In this document: piece after piece, positions 17,001-25,357 of the stretch | Numbering within the stretch: position 1 is the stretch's first letter | Layout: each line of letters starts with the position of its first letter | DNA from: Streptomyces caniscabiei | GTDB taxonomy: Bacteria > Actinomycetota > Actinomycetes > Streptomycetales > Streptomycetaceae | Direction of reading: 5' to 3' | DNA length: 64,000 bases | Assembly: GCF_014930365.1 (NCBI RefSeq) | Contig: NZ_JABXWI010000012.1 | Coordinates: 109,044 to 173,043 of the forward strand | The notes under the pieces: generated by a model | The model's database searches: none | Told to the model about the DNA's origin: nothing | Seen by the model: the letters and a program-made list of their open reading frames with translations, nothing else | Made by a program: the position numbers and the translations under genes

Positions 17001-17586
17001 GGACCTGCTCGCCACCGAACACGTTCCCCAGGCGGCACCGCTCCGGTACAAACCGTCGGGCCTCACCAAGCGCCGCGCCTGGGAGGAGCTGTGGGAGTCC
17101 CAGCTGCGGGACGACATGCGGGGCCGCGCCGACACGGCGGCCCCGCAGGAGCCGCCCCGCTTCACCTCCGCGGACTTCCTCAAGTCGTCCTACTGGAAAC
17201 AACGCGGCAAGTTCGACCTGCCGAACGAGCGCTTCACCTCGTTCGCCTCCTCCATCTCCTCCCTGTCCTCGACGACCCTGCTGGGCTGGGCGGGCTGGGA
17301 CGCCCGTGAGCGAACGGAGGTGCTGCTCGACATCCTGGAGGCGGAAGCCCACGCCCACGCGCACCGGCCCGAGTTCGCTCTGCCGTTGCTCTCGGCTCTC
17401 ACGGAGGTGCTGCCCTGGGTCACCGCGGTGGACCGCGGCCTCGGTCCGGTCAGGGCGTCCGACGGCGACGAGCAGTTGCGGGAGAGCTACACGCGCCACC
17501 TCGCCCGGCTCGGCCTGTCCGTCCAGGACGTGCGTTCATGGCGACCCGCGGCTCCCCGACGAGGACGGCCGCGCAAGGGGGCGTAG
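14020..17586 (+). CDS. PglX-like (BREX-2 type) adenine-specific DNA methyltransferase, solitary
   Basis: 1188 residues, ribosome-binding site AGAGGGG. The N-terminal helical region contains WVLATVMIRFCEDNGLL and VHDFEDASRDTRFLADLYMDLSDQARKSHGLVATPDFV. The SAM motif MIDPACGSGGF starts at 218. The catalytic N6-adenine motif NPPY is at 358-361, followed by a target-recognition half with LLGTLNSSAVCFWLKQ. The C-terminal part has YKHRWIAPDW, SSYWKQRGKFDLPNERF, LLGWAGWDARERTEVLLDIL and a basic tail RRGRPRKG. Length, N-terminus and C-terminal blocks all match PglX of the Pgl/BREX-2 phage-defence system, which methylates host DNA. No PglW, PglY, PglZ, BrxD or BrxHI is present in the window. Confidence 0.9.
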   Translation: MLSRADLLRDLRRIRVEIEHDLGTRAPSDPAVERMRAEYGAAVEQRLTASTWKAWLQEQVSQVATGWVLATVMIRFCEDNGLLGLPFAGRWEPGADDAANDPILSAVDRLSSHPAMASVFSRSSHPMWRMRPGPEASRALVDFWRRRTPEGLLVHDFEDASRDTRFLADLYMDLSDQARKSHGLVATPDFVVELIHDLTLEAALHEHGAAPGPAGFRMIDPACGSGGFLLAAYTRLCRRWADARPGMSPWQRAARALASVHGCDIDPCAVSITRFRLLMAAMDTGRAQTLDDVPDLPLVVATGDALLHGPDSDALGPAPGGHVAPPQPTGFGSPTDIDAYAERHGLLRPASYHVVTSNPPYLTVKDKALFTAYRDAYESCEGPYTLSVPFTELAFRLALPGPSSGRVGLLTVNSFMKREFGRRLIERFLPRVRLSHVIDTSGAYIPGHGAPTVILVGRNSVPAPHEPVLLVVGLRGETHLPQVPAQAPVWQSLRRLAFAPGTTDHWAESYFQERGELSVFPWSLTPSAARHVLRLMEKGERLRERVARIGYAANTGSDDLFCSTPASFRRYGVEEAATIRVLTGSEVRDWSSRAPLEAFFPRTGNGRELVDLDLCPRHRRRLWPYRTVLAHRRGTNKSSPWYDWHQFALDWDAHPWSIVFPWVSTHPHFTVLRGGAVPLNSAPVIKLPPSATESSHLKLLGTLNSSAVCFWLKQVSQSKGQAHIDTLRGGEAWEKIYEFTAGRLLDLPLPRTMPLAPAEHLDGLATESADCLSELSAPDTPLTARTLRSAQDRWFSIRARMIALQEELDWQVYASYGIVDDAEGLTAVVDPPPLRVGERAFEIALARRIASGGTSAPWFSDDPEAKWFTRHEAVPTTEVPEHWPAPYRDLVQRRVDAIAQNGFLALLEQPEYKHRWIAPDWNATVRDILRERLLDRCEADRLWFEAVPTGRRPVARTVRELCELLEDDEEFLALLSLYAELTDADDRSTVSVLLDLLATEHVPQAAPLRYKPSGLTKRRAWEELWESQLRDDMRGRADTAAPQEPPRFTSADFLKSSYWKQRGKFDLPNERFTSFASSISSLSSTTLLGWAGWDARERTEVLLDILEAEAHAHAHRPEFALPLLSALTEVLPWVTAVDRGLGPVRASDGDEQLRESYTRHLARLGLSVQDVRSWRPAAPRRGRPRKGA

Positions 17587-17772
17587 GAGGAAGGACTTCG
17601 GCGTGGTCTCCCGAAGCGCGCCGTGAGCCGCAGGCGCCGCCACCGTCCGTCCACATACCAGGAGACCTACGCCACAGGCCCCACCCACCCCTCCCACACC
17701 CGTGATCAATCCGCAACCAATTCCGGGCTTGACCGAGACCCAACAAGTGAGGGTGTGAATACGCTCAGGCAC

Positions 17773-18996
17773 ATGGCCGATTCCAGTGCACCCGCGGGAC
17801 CCGCGACCCCTGCGTCCTCCGACCACCCCGTCTACGTGATCGGCGGCGGACCCGGCGGGCTGGCCGTCGCGCACGCGCTGCGGGCGCAGGGGGTGCGGGC
17901 CGTGGTGCTGGAGAAGTCGGACGCGGTCGGCTCGTCCTGGCGGCGGCACTACGACCGGCTGCACCTGCACACCACCCGGCGGCTGTCGGGGCTGCCCGGC
18001 CTGTCCATGCCGCGCCGCTTCGGCCGGTGGGTGTCGCGGGACAACGTGGTGCGGTACCTGGAGAAGTACGCCGAGGTGCACCAGCTGGAGATCGTGACGG
18101 GCGTCGAGGTGTCCCGGGTCGAGCGCGGCCCGGACGGCACCGGCTGGCTGCTGCACGCCACCGGCGGCCGCGAGCTGACCGGCGGCGCGGTGGTCGTCGC
18201 CACCGGCTACAACCACACGCCCCACATCCCCGACTGGCCCGGCCGCGACTCGTTCGAGGGCGAGCTGGTGCACGCCGCCCAGTACCGCAACCCGAAGCCC
18301 TACGCCGGCCGGGACGTCCTCGTCGTCGGCGTCGGCAACACCGGCGCCGAGATCGCCGTCGACCTCGTCGAGGGCGGGGCGGCGCGCGTACGGCTCGCGG
18401 TGCGGACGGCCCCGCACATCGTGCGCCGGTCGACCGCCGGGTGGGCGGCCCAGTACACGGGCGTCCTCGTACGGCGACTGCCGGTCGCCCTCGTGGACCG
18501 GCTCGCCAAGCCGATGGCGAAGCTCAGCGTGCCCGACCTCTCGGCGCACGGCCTGGCCCGCCCCGACACCGGCCTCTACTCCCGTGTGCACGAGGGCTCC
18601 GTCCCCGTGCAGGACGTCGGCCTCATCGACGCCGTACGCAAGGGGCAGGTCGAGATCGTCGGCCCGGTCGAGGGGTTCGAGGACGGCAAGGTCGTCCTCG
18701 GCGACGGCACCCGCGTCGCGGCCGACGCCGTGATCGCCGCCACCGGCTACCGGCGCGGCCTGGAAGGACTCGTCGGACACCTCGACGTGCTCGACGGCCG
18801 GGGGAAGCCCGTCGTCCGCGGCGCCCGCACCCCCGCGAGCGCACCCGGCCTGTACTTCACCGGCTTCACCAACCCCATCAGCGGCATGCTCCGCGAACTC
18901 GCCCTCGACGCCGAGAAGATCGCCAAGGCGGTCGCGAAGACCGGCGGGGTCGCCACGCTCGACGCGATCACGGTACGCATCCGCACGGAACGCTGA
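17773..18996 (+). CDS. Flavin-containing monooxygenase/NAD(P)-binding oxidoreductase
   Basis: 407 residues from ATG 17773; a GTG at 17755 is an alternative and neither has an ideal ribosome-binding site. The FAD-binding Rossmann motif is VYVIGGGPGGLAVAHALRAQG. The FMO-type segment GSSWRRHYDRLHLHTTRRLSGLPG follows, then an NADPH-binding motif VLVVGVGNTGAEIAVDL. VVVATGYNHTPHIPDWPG and VIAATGYR are the ATG motifs of the group. Members hydroxylate carbon or heteroatoms, or perform Baeyer-Villiger oxidation. It lies just right of the PglX gene and has no regulon palindrome in its own upstream region. A role in the catabolic pathway is possible but unproven. Confidence 0.8.
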   Translation: MADSSAPAGPATPASSDHPVYVIGGGPGGLAVAHALRAQGVRAVVLEKSDAVGSSWRRHYDRLHLHTTRRLSGLPGLSMPRRFGRWVSRDNVVRYLEKYAEVHQLEIVTGVEVSRVERGPDGTGWLLHATGGRELTGGAVVVATGYNHTPHIPDWPGRDSFEGELVHAAQYRNPKPYAGRDVLVVGVGNTGAEIAVDLVEGGAARVRLAVRTAPHIVRRSTAGWAAQYTGVLVRRLPVALVDRLAKPMAKLSVPDLSAHGLARPDTGLYSRVHEGSVPVQDVGLIDAVRKGQVEIVGPVEGFEDGKVVLGDGTRVAADAVIAATGYRRGLEGLVGHLDVLDGRGKPVVRGARTPASAPGLYFTGFTNPISGMLRELALDAEKIAKAVAKTGGVATLDAITVRIRTER

Positions 18997-19126
18997 CCGC
19001 CCGCCTGCCACCACCGGATCGTCGCCCATGGACTCACCCATGGACGGATCCGGTCACAGGTCTGACCTCCGCCCCGCATGGGTACAACCTCCTTACTGCC
19101 GCGTAACTTTGCTCGCACACCCATTC

Positions 19127-19141
19127 CTGACACAGCGTCAG
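19127..19141. promoter_or_regulatory. TetR-regulon operator, first of a pair before the acyl-CoA synthetase
   Basis: CTGACACAGCGTCAG matches the consensus in 11 of 12 defined positions. Its centre is 31 bp, about three helical turns, from the second site. Between the two sites lies TTCAG-TAGT-CTGAA (19142-19155), itself palindromic and containing a possible -10 box TAGTCT. Confidence 0.75.
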
Positions 19142-19157
19142 TTCAGTAGTCTGAAAT

Positions 19158-19172
19158 CTGACGTGTCGTCAG
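19158..19172. promoter_or_regulatory. TetR-regulon operator, second of a pair before the acyl-CoA synthetase
   Basis: CTGACGTGTCGTCAG is a perfect 6-3-6 palindrome, 56 bp upstream of the ATG at 19229. Confidence 0.85.
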
Positions 19173-19228
19173 GTACGTGAACGTCACCACGTCACTGAAT
19201 TGGCTGTCACACAGGAGCGGGCGGACCG

Positions 19229-21517
19229 ATGCTTGGATCAACCCACGGCACCCTCACCACCGACTCCCGCCGGGCCCGGGCCATCGCGTGCGGCGAGCAC
19301 CCCGCACAGGCCGTGCACGGCAGGCCCGCCGAGGCCGGCGACCTGGACGTCAGCGGACGCCCGCTGTACGCCGACGTCCCCGACCTGGACCGTTTCTTCC
19401 GCCCGGAGGCCGTCGCCGTAGTCGGCGCCTCGGACGCGGAGGGCCGGCCGAACACCGGGATCACCCGGCAACTGCTCGCCTGGTCCGAACGCGTCGGCGC
19501 CCGGCTCCACCCCGTGCACCCCACCCGTGAGTCGGTCTTCGGCATCCCCTGCGCCCCTTCCGTCGCCGCCCTGCCCGAACAGGTCGACCTCGCCGTACTG
19601 CTCGTCTCCGACCCCCTTCCCCTGATCGGCGAACTGGCCGAGGCCAAGGTGAAGTTCGCCGTCGCCTTCGCCTCCGGCTTCGCCGAGACCGGCGCGGAGG
19701 GCGCCGCCGCCCAGGAGCGGCTGGCCGACGCCGTAGCCCGAGCCGACGGGCTGCGGCTGCTCGGCCCCAACACCAACCTCAACGCCTTCGAGCGGTTCAG
19801 GGAGGACCTCGACGGGCCGGCCATCGCGCTCATCACCCAGTCCGGCCACCAGGGCCGCCCCGTCTTCTCCCTCCAGGAAATCGGCATCCGCCTCTCCCAC
19901 TGGGCCCCCACCGGCAACGAGGCCGACCTGGAGACCGCCGACTTCATCTCCTACTTCGCCGAGCGCCCCGAGGTGGGCGCCATCGCCGCCTACGTCGAGG
20001 GCCTCAAGGACGGCCGCGCCTTCCTCCTCGCCGCCGACCGGGCAGCCCGCCGCGGTGTCCCCGTCGTCGCCGTCAAGGTCGGCCGCACCGAGACCGGCGC
20101 CCGCACCGCCGCCTCCCACACCGGCAAGCTCACCGGCGCGGACGCGGTGGTCGACGCGGCGATGCGGCAGTACGGAGTGATCCGCGTCGACGGGCTCGAC
20201 GAACTCCAGGACACGGCCACCCTGCTGGCACGGGCCCGCCGCACGACGAGGGCCGCGCCCGGGTCAGCCGTACCGGCGACGGGCGTACCCAGGACGGCCG
20301 TACCCCGGCCCGAAGGCGTCGTCGTCTATTCGATCTCGGGCGGCACGGGCGCGCACTTCGCCGACCTGGCCACCGAGGCCGGACTGCCCCTCCCCACACT
20401 CTCCGAGGCCAAGCAGGCCGAGCTGCACCAGTGGATCCCCGACTATCTGAGCGTGGCCAACCCCGTCGACAACGGGGGCCATCCCGTGGGCGACTGGCGC
20501 GGGCCCCGCATCCTCGACGCGATCCTCGACGACCCCGCCGTGGGCGTGCTGATCTGTCCCATCACCGGCCCCTTCCCTCCGATGAGCGACAAGCTCGCCC
20601 AGGACCTGGTGGCCGCGGCGGAGCGGACGGACAAGCTGGTGTGCGTGGTGTGGGGGTCGCCGGTGGGCACCGAGGCCGCGTACCGCGAGACACTGCTCGG
20701 GTCGTCCAGGGTGGCGACCTTCCGCACCTTCGCCAACTGCATCACGGCCGTCCGCGCCCACCTCGACCACTCCCGCTTCACCGCCGCCTACCGCTCCCCC
20801 TTCGACGAGGCGCCCCGCTCCCCCTCGCCCTCCTTCCGCAAGGCGCAGGCACTGATGCGGCCGGGGCAGCAGCTGAGCGAGCACGCGGCCAAGCAGTTGC
20901 TGCGCGCGTACGGCATCCGCGTGCCGCGCGAGCAGTTGGTGACCAGCGCGGCGGCGGCCGTACGCGCGGCGAGCCTCGTCGGCTACCCGGTGGTGATGAA
21001 GGCGTCCGGCGCGAGCATCGCCCACAAGACGGAGCTCGGCCTGGTGAAGATCGGCCTGACCTCCGCGAGCCAGATCCGCGACGCCTATCGCGAACTCACC
21101 GACATCGCCCGCTACGAGGACGTCTCCCTCGACGGGGTACTGGTGTGCCAGATGGTCGAGCGGGGCGTGGAGATGGTCGTGGGCATGACCCACGACGACC
21201 TCTTCGGGCCCACGGTCACGGTGGGCCTCGGCGGGGTCCTCGTGGAGGTGCTCCGCGACTCGGCCGTACGCGTGCCGCCCTTCGGCGAGGACCAGGCCCA
21301 CGCCATGCTCGCCGAACTGCGCGGGCGGGCCCTGCTGGACGGGGTGCGCGGTGCTCCCCCGGCCGACGTGGACGCCCTCGTGGAGGTCGTGCTCCGCGTG
21401 CAGCGCATGGCGCTCGAACTCGGGGACCAGATAGCGGAGCTGGACATCAACCCGCTGATGGTGCTGCCGAGGGGGCAGGGGGCGGTGGCCCTGGACGCGC
21501 TGGCGGTGTGCCGCTGA
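19229..21517 (+). CDS. NDP-forming acyl-CoA synthetase (ACD-type, fused alpha-beta)
   Basis: 762 residues, ribosome-binding site AGGAG. Domain order: CoA-binding Rossmann domain (FFRPEAVAVVGASDAEGRPNTGI, about 55-180), succinyl-CoA-ligase-like domain (ALITQSGHQGRPVFSL and ASHTGKLTGADAVVDAAMRQYG, where the SHTG His is the family's phosphorylated residue), and an ATP-grasp domain (SEHAAKQLLRAYGIRVPREQLV, YPVVMKASGASIAHKTELGLVKIGL) ending in IAELDINPLMVLPRG. The enzyme activates an acid to its CoA thioester with ATP, releasing ADP and phosphate. Two regulon operators precede it. It probably acts at entry to, or salvage within, the pathway. Confidence 0.85.
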   Translation: MLGSTHGTLTTDSRRARAIACGEHPAQAVHGRPAEAGDLDVSGRPLYADVPDLDRFFRPEAVAVVGASDAEGRPNTGITRQLLAWSERVGARLHPVHPTRESVFGIPCAPSVAALPEQVDLAVLLVSDPLPLIGELAEAKVKFAVAFASGFAETGAEGAAAQERLADAVARADGLRLLGPNTNLNAFERFREDLDGPAIALITQSGHQGRPVFSLQEIGIRLSHWAPTGNEADLETADFISYFAERPEVGAIAAYVEGLKDGRAFLLAADRAARRGVPVVAVKVGRTETGARTAASHTGKLTGADAVVDAAMRQYGVIRVDGLDELQDTATLLARARRTTRAAPGSAVPATGVPRTAVPRPEGVVVYSISGGTGAHFADLATEAGLPLPTLSEAKQAELHQWIPDYLSVANPVDNGGHPVGDWRGPRILDAILDDPAVGVLICPITGPFPPMSDKLAQDLVAAAERTDKLVCVVWGSPVGTEAAYRETLLGSSRVATFRTFANCITAVRAHLDHSRFTAAYRSPFDEAPRSPSPSFRKAQALMRPGQQLSEHAAKQLLRAYGIRVPREQLVTSAAAAVRAASLVGYPVVMKASGASIAHKTELGLVKIGLTSASQIRDAYRELTDIARYEDVSLDGVLVCQMVERGVEMVVGMTHDDLFGPTVTVGLGGVLVEVLRDSAVRVPPFGEDQAHAMLAELRGRALLDGVRGAPPADVDALVEVVLRVQRMALELGDQIAELDINPLMVLPRGQGAVALDALAVCR

Positions 21518-21590
21518 GCGCCGACGCGCGCGGAAGCCACCCCACACACCCAGGAGAACCATCACTACCCGTAAGAATCGGAGCACCCAC

Positions 21591-22439
21591 ATGTCCGCTT
21601 CCCCCCTTGAACATCCCGAAAAATCCCGTGACTCATTGATACTGCACGCCACTGACAACGCCGTCTCGTGGATCACCCTCAACCGCCCCGAGGCGATGAA
21701 CGCCATCACCCCCGACCAGCGAGAACGCCTCATCCACCTCCTCTCCGAGGCCTCTGTCGACCCCGCCGTGCGCGCGGTGGTGATCACGGCCACGGGCCGC
21801 GGCTTCTGCGCGGGCGCGGACCTGCGGGGCTCGGCGACGGACGGTGGGGAGCGGGTGCCCGGCGACGTGGCGCGGGTGGCCGGTGACGTGGCGCGGATGA
21901 TCCGCCTCGGCGCCCAGCGGCTTACCGCGGCCGTCCTCGACTGCGAGAAGCCGGTGATCGCGGCGGTGAACGGCACCGCCGCCGGCCTCGGCGCGCACCT
22001 CGCCCTCGCCTGCGACCTCGTCCTCGCGGCCGAAGGGGCCCGTTTCATCGAGGTGTTCGTCCGGCGCGGGCTGGTCCCCGACGGGGGCGGCGCGTACCTC
22101 CTCCCCCGCCTCGTCGGACTCCAGCGGGCGAAGGAGCTGATGTTCTTCGGCGACGCCCTGTCCGCCGCCGACGCGCATCGCCTCGGCCTCGTGAACCGTG
22201 TCGTCCCCGCCCAGGACCTGGAGAAGACGGCCCGCGAGTGGGCCGAACGCCTCGCCGCCGGCCCCACCCGCGCCATCGCCCTGGCCAAACACCTGGTCAA
22301 CACCTCCCTCGACACCGACCGCGCCACCGCCTTCGCCGCCGAGGCCGCCGCGCAGGAGATCAACATGACGACGGCAGACGCCCAGGAGGGCGTGGCGAGC
22401 TTCGTGGAACGGCGGAACCCCCGCTACGAGGGCCGCTGA
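21591..22439 (+). CDS. Enoyl-CoA hydratase/isomerase
   Basis: 282 residues. Crotonase-fold signatures: WITLNRPEAMNAITPDQRERLIHLL, AVVITATGRGFCAGADLRGSA as first oxyanion-hole strand, KPVIAAVNGTAAGLGAHLALACDLVLAAEGARFIEVFVRRGLVPDGGG as the second, and a C-terminal RNPRYEGR. The second catalytic Glu position is occupied by the VRRGLVPDGGG segment, as in many degradative paralogues. It hydrates an enoyl-CoA in beta-oxidation. It lies 73 bases after the acyl-CoA synthetase on the same strand, so it is probably in the same operator-controlled transcript. Confidence 0.9.
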   Translation: MSASPLEHPEKSRDSLILHATDNAVSWITLNRPEAMNAITPDQRERLIHLLSEASVDPAVRAVVITATGRGFCAGADLRGSATDGGERVPGDVARVAGDVARMIRLGAQRLTAAVLDCEKPVIAAVNGTAAGLGAHLALACDLVLAAEGARFIEVFVRRGLVPDGGGAYLLPRLVGLQRAKELMFFGDALSAADAHRLGLVNRVVPAQDLEKTAREWAERLAAGPTRAIALAKHLVNTSLDTDRATAFAAEAAAQEINMTTADAQEGVASFVERRNPRYEGR

Positions 22440-22473
22440 CGAGCGAGGAGAGGCTCGGCACGAGCCTTCACTT

Positions 22474-22488
22474 CTGACGGGTCGTCAG
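22474..22488. promoter_or_regulatory. TetR-regulon operator before the flavin reductase gene
   Basis: CTGACGGGTCGTCAG is a perfect 6-3-6 palindrome that ends five bases before the ATG at 22494. Confidence 0.85.
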
Positions 22489-22493
22489 CTCTA

Positions 22494-23213
22494 ATGACTC
22501 ACGTGATGGGACACGCGGGAATGGCGGCCGCCGCCGTCCGCTATCTGAGAGCGGCTCCGGCGGACAGGGGGCGCGGGGCGACGCACGCGCCACCGGTCGT
22601 CGACGCCCTGCCCCGCCCCGACCTGCGCTGTGTCGGCGAGCACGAACGGGCACCGGTCGACCAGGCCGAGTTCCGCCGCGTACTGGGCAACTTCGCGACG
22701 GGGGTCACGGTGATCACGGCCCCAGGGGCCGCGGCGACCCCGGAAACCGCGGGAGCCCCGGGGGCCGCCGGGACCCTGCCGGAATCGGGCACCCCGACCC
22801 CGGCGGTCCCGCCCCCGGCCGGCTTCGCCTGCCAGTCCTTCTCCGCGCTCTCCCTGGACCCGCCCCTCGTGGTCTTCATGGTCGGCCGTACGTCGACGAC
22901 CTGGCCCCGGATCGCCAGCGCGGGTGTGTTCTGCGTGAACGTACTCGGCGCGGAACAGGGCGAGTTGTGCCGGCGGTTCGCGGTGAGCGGTGCGGACAAG
23001 TTCGCCGGCGTGGCCCACACCCCGGCCCCCGCGACGGGCTCCCCGCGCCTCACCGGAGCCCCCGCCTGGATCGACTGCACGATCCACGCCGTACACCCCG
23101 GCGGCGACCACCTGATCGTGGTGGGCCGCGTGGAGTCCCTGGGCACCGCCCCCGAAGCGACACCACCACTGCTGTTCCACCGGGGCCGCTTCGGCGCCTT
23201 CACGCTCGACTAG
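22494..23213 (+). CDS. Flavin reductase-like domain protein (HpaC/HsaB type)
   Basis: 239 residues. After an about 55-residue N-terminal extension comes the FMN reductase fold: FRRVLGNFATGVTVITA, FACQSFSALSLDPPLVVFMVGRTSTTWPRI, GVFCVNVLGAEQGELCRRFA and a C-terminal LLFHRGRFGAFTLD. A 20-residue Ala/Pro/Thr-rich insert interrupts the first strands. These enzymes supply reduced flavin to two-component monooxygenases. The operator ends five bases before the ATG and no ribosome-binding site fits, so translation may be leaderless. The stop codon overlaps the stop of the convergent membrane gene. Confidence 0.85.
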   Translation: MTHVMGHAGMAAAAVRYLRAAPADRGRGATHAPPVVDALPRPDLRCVGEHERAPVDQAEFRRVLGNFATGVTVITAPGAAATPETAGAPGAAGTLPESGTPTPAVPPPAGFACQSFSALSLDPPLVVFMVGRTSTTWPRIASAGVFCVNVLGAEQGELCRRFAVSGADKFAGVAHTPAPATGSPRLTGAPAWIDCTIHAVHPGGDHLIVVGRVESLGTAPEATPPLLFHRGRFGAFTLD

Positions 23214-23758
23214 GCCGCCGCCATCGCCACGCCCACGAGCAGCAGACACAGTGTGGCCAGCGTGCCCCAGAGGATGATCGCCGCGCAGGGCTGGACGGGA
23301 CGACCCATGTCGGCGCGTAGCAGGGTGTGGTGAGTGATCAGGGCCGGAGGCACCGCCGCCGCGTAGAACGCGAGGCCGGGGAGCAGCCAGGACGGTACGG
23401 CCAGGGCGGGAAGCACCCAGAGGGTGCAGGCGGGCGGGATCCACCACCACGCGACACGCCCGGTGACCTGCCGCGCCGTCCAGTGGGCGAGCGCCACGGC
23501 CGGGAGCACGTACGCCACGGTCATGAGGGCGGCAGCGAAGAGGATGAGGAGGAGCAGCAGCGGAGAGAGCAGGAGCACCCCGAAGGACGCCGCGGATGCC
23601 CGCCCCGAGTCGATCCCGACCAGCAGGAGAACGGCGCACGACAGCCCGCCCTCCACACCCAGTACCGCCATCGAGACAGCGGACGGCGCCGCGCCCGCGC
23701 GAGTCCCGTTCTCGCCCCCGTCCTCGTCCGGCACCCCGGCTGTCGCCGCCATGGACAT
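23210..23758 (-). CDS. Integral membrane protein of unknown function
   Basis: 182 residues from ATG 23758, with GGGGGAGGG nine bases upstream; ATG 23767 is an alternative. About five hydrophobic segments are visible: AVSMAVLGVEGGLSCAVLLLVGI, FGVLLLSPLLLLLILFAAALMTVAYVLPAVALA, VAWWWIPPACTLWVLPALAVP, LLPGLAFYAAAVPPALI and AIILWGTLATLCLLLVGVAMAAA. I recognise no family. The 3' end overlaps the flavin reductase gene by four bases. No regulon palindrome precedes it. Confidence 0.65.
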   Translation of the reverse strand: MSMAATAGVPDEDGGENGTRAGAAPSAVSMAVLGVEGGLSCAVLLLVGIDSGRASAASFGVLLLSPLLLLLILFAAALMTVAYVLPAVALAHWTARQVTGRVAWWWIPPACTLWVLPALAVPSWLLPGLAFYAAAVPPALITHHTLLRADMGRPVQPCAAIILWGTLATLCLLLVGVAMAAA

Positions 23759-23843
23759 CACCAGCATCCCTCCCCCTACAGGGAGGGTGCCACGACCGAA
23801 TCGGTTGTGCCGCACGGTTTCCCGGCGCGTCCGCCCCGGACCC

Positions 23844-25286
23844 TCAGGCCCCCACCGCCACCCCCACCCTCCCCACCGGCCGTCGCCGTATCACCAGTGC
23901 CATCAGCGCCGCCGCCGCGCACAGCGCCCCCGAGGCGTACCAGACCACGTCGTACCCGCCGAAGACGTCGCGGGCGAGGCCGCCGAGGAAGGCGACGAGG
24001 GCGGCGCCGACCTGGTGGGACGCCAGGACCCAGCCGAAGACGATGGCGCTGTCCTCGCCGTAGTGCTCGCGGCACAGCGCCATGGTGGGCGGGACGGTGG
24101 CGACCCAGTCGAGACCGTAGAAGACGATGAAGAAGATCATCGGGAGGTGGACGGCGGGTGCGAGGAGCATCGGGAGGAAGAGGAGCGAGACACCGCGGAA
24201 CGCGTAGTACACCGCCAGCAGCCGCCGTGAGTCGAAGCGGTCCGTGAACCAGCCCGAGGCGATCGTGCCGAGGACGTCGAAGACCCCGATGACCGCCAGC
24301 AGCGAGGCCGCCGCCGTGATCGGCATGCCGTGGTCGTGGGCGGCGGGCACGAAGTGGGTCTGGATCAGGCCGTTGGTCGAGGCCCCGCAGATCGCGAACG
24401 TACCGGCCAGCAGCCAGAACGGCCCCGTCCGCATCGCCGACAGCAGCACCCTCACCGCCCGCTTCGCCGCCCCCTGCACCGGCCCCGGCTTCGGTACGAA
24501 CTCCCGCGCCCCGTAAGGCTTCAGCCCCACGTCCGCCGGGTGGTCGCGCAGCAGCAGCCAGACGAAGGGCACGACGGCCAGCGCGGCGAGCGCCACGGTG
24601 ACGGACGCGGGCCGCCAGCCGCGCTCGGAGACGATCCACGACAGCAGCGGCAGGAAGATCAGCTGCCCGGACGCCGAGGCCGCGGTCAGGATGCCCGAGA
24701 CCAGACCACGCCGTTCGGTGAACCAGCGGTCGGTGACGGTCGCCGCGAACGCCAGCGCCATCGAACCCGACCCCAGCCCCACCAGCAGACCCCAGCAGAG
24801 CATCAGCTGCCAGGCCGACGTCATCCACACCGTCGCCCCGGCCCCGGCCGCGATCACCGTCAGCGCCACCGCGACGACCCGGCGGATGCCGAAGCGGTCC
24901 ATCAGGGCGGCGGCGAAGGGGGCGGTCAGTCCGTACAGCGCCAGGTTGATCGAGACCGCCGACGCGATCGTGCCGCGCGACCAGTCGAATTCCGCGTGCA
25001 ACGGATCGATCAGCAGGCCCGGCAGCGAACGGAAGGCCGCCGCGCCGATGATCGTGACGAAGGTGACGGCGGCGACGAACCAGGCGCGGTGGACGCGGCC
25101 CCGACGGCGGCCGGGACGAAGACCGCCACGTCCGACACGGGGACCGACGCCGGGCGGGCGGTGGTCCACGGGCGCCTGCGGCACGGCTGCGGCGGCGGCG
25201 ACGCCGGCGGCGGACCCGTCCGTGACGGCTGGGCGGGACTCGGCGGCGGGGCGGGACTCGGCCGCGTCGTCGGCTGTCTGGGGCAT
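23844..25286 (-). CDS. MFS transporter
   Basis: 480 residues from ATG 25286. The N-terminal 70 residues are Ala/Arg/Gly-rich and cytoplasmic. About twelve transmembrane helices follow, beginning AWFVAAVTFVTIIGAAAF, with the MFS loop motif FAAALMDRFGIRRVV between helices 2 and 3 and a second-half counterpart GWFTDRFDSRRLL. This is the oxalate/formate-antiporter or monocarboxylate-transporter-like subgroup, which usually moves organic acids. It is divergent from an AraC-family regulator across only 71 bases, so the regulator probably controls it. Its position in the catabolic island would fit substrate uptake. Confidence 0.85.
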   Translation of the reverse strand: MPQTADDAAESRPAAESRPAVTDGSAAGVAAAAAVPQAPVDHRPPGVGPRVGRGGLRPGRRRGRVHRAWFVAAVTFVTIIGAAAFRSLPGLLIDPLHAEFDWSRGTIASAVSINLALYGLTAPFAAALMDRFGIRRVVAVALTVIAAGAGATVWMTSAWQLMLCWGLLVGLGSGSMALAFAATVTDRWFTERRGLVSGILTAASASGQLIFLPLLSWIVSERGWRPASVTVALAALAVVPFVWLLLRDHPADVGLKPYGAREFVPKPGPVQGAAKRAVRVLLSAMRTGPFWLLAGTFAICGASTNGLIQTHFVPAAHDHGMPITAAASLLAVIGVFDVLGTIASGWFTDRFDSRRLLAVYYAFRGVSLLFLPMLLAPAVHLPMIFFIVFYGLDWVATVPPTMALCREHYGEDSAIVFGWVLASHQVGAALVAFLGGLARDVFGGYDVVWYASGALCAAAALMALVIRRRPVGRVGVAVGA

Positions 25287-25357
25287 GACGTCAAGCTTCC
25301 GACCTGCGGGCATTCCGGACGAGTGGCCGAAGGGACAGCGTTCGCTAGGATCGGGCC

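Noticed and set aside
12044..17586. Complete Pgl/BREX-2 locus
   Set aside because: Only the PglX-like gene is present; no kinase PglW, ATPase PglY, phosphatase PglZ or helicase gene could be found on either strand.
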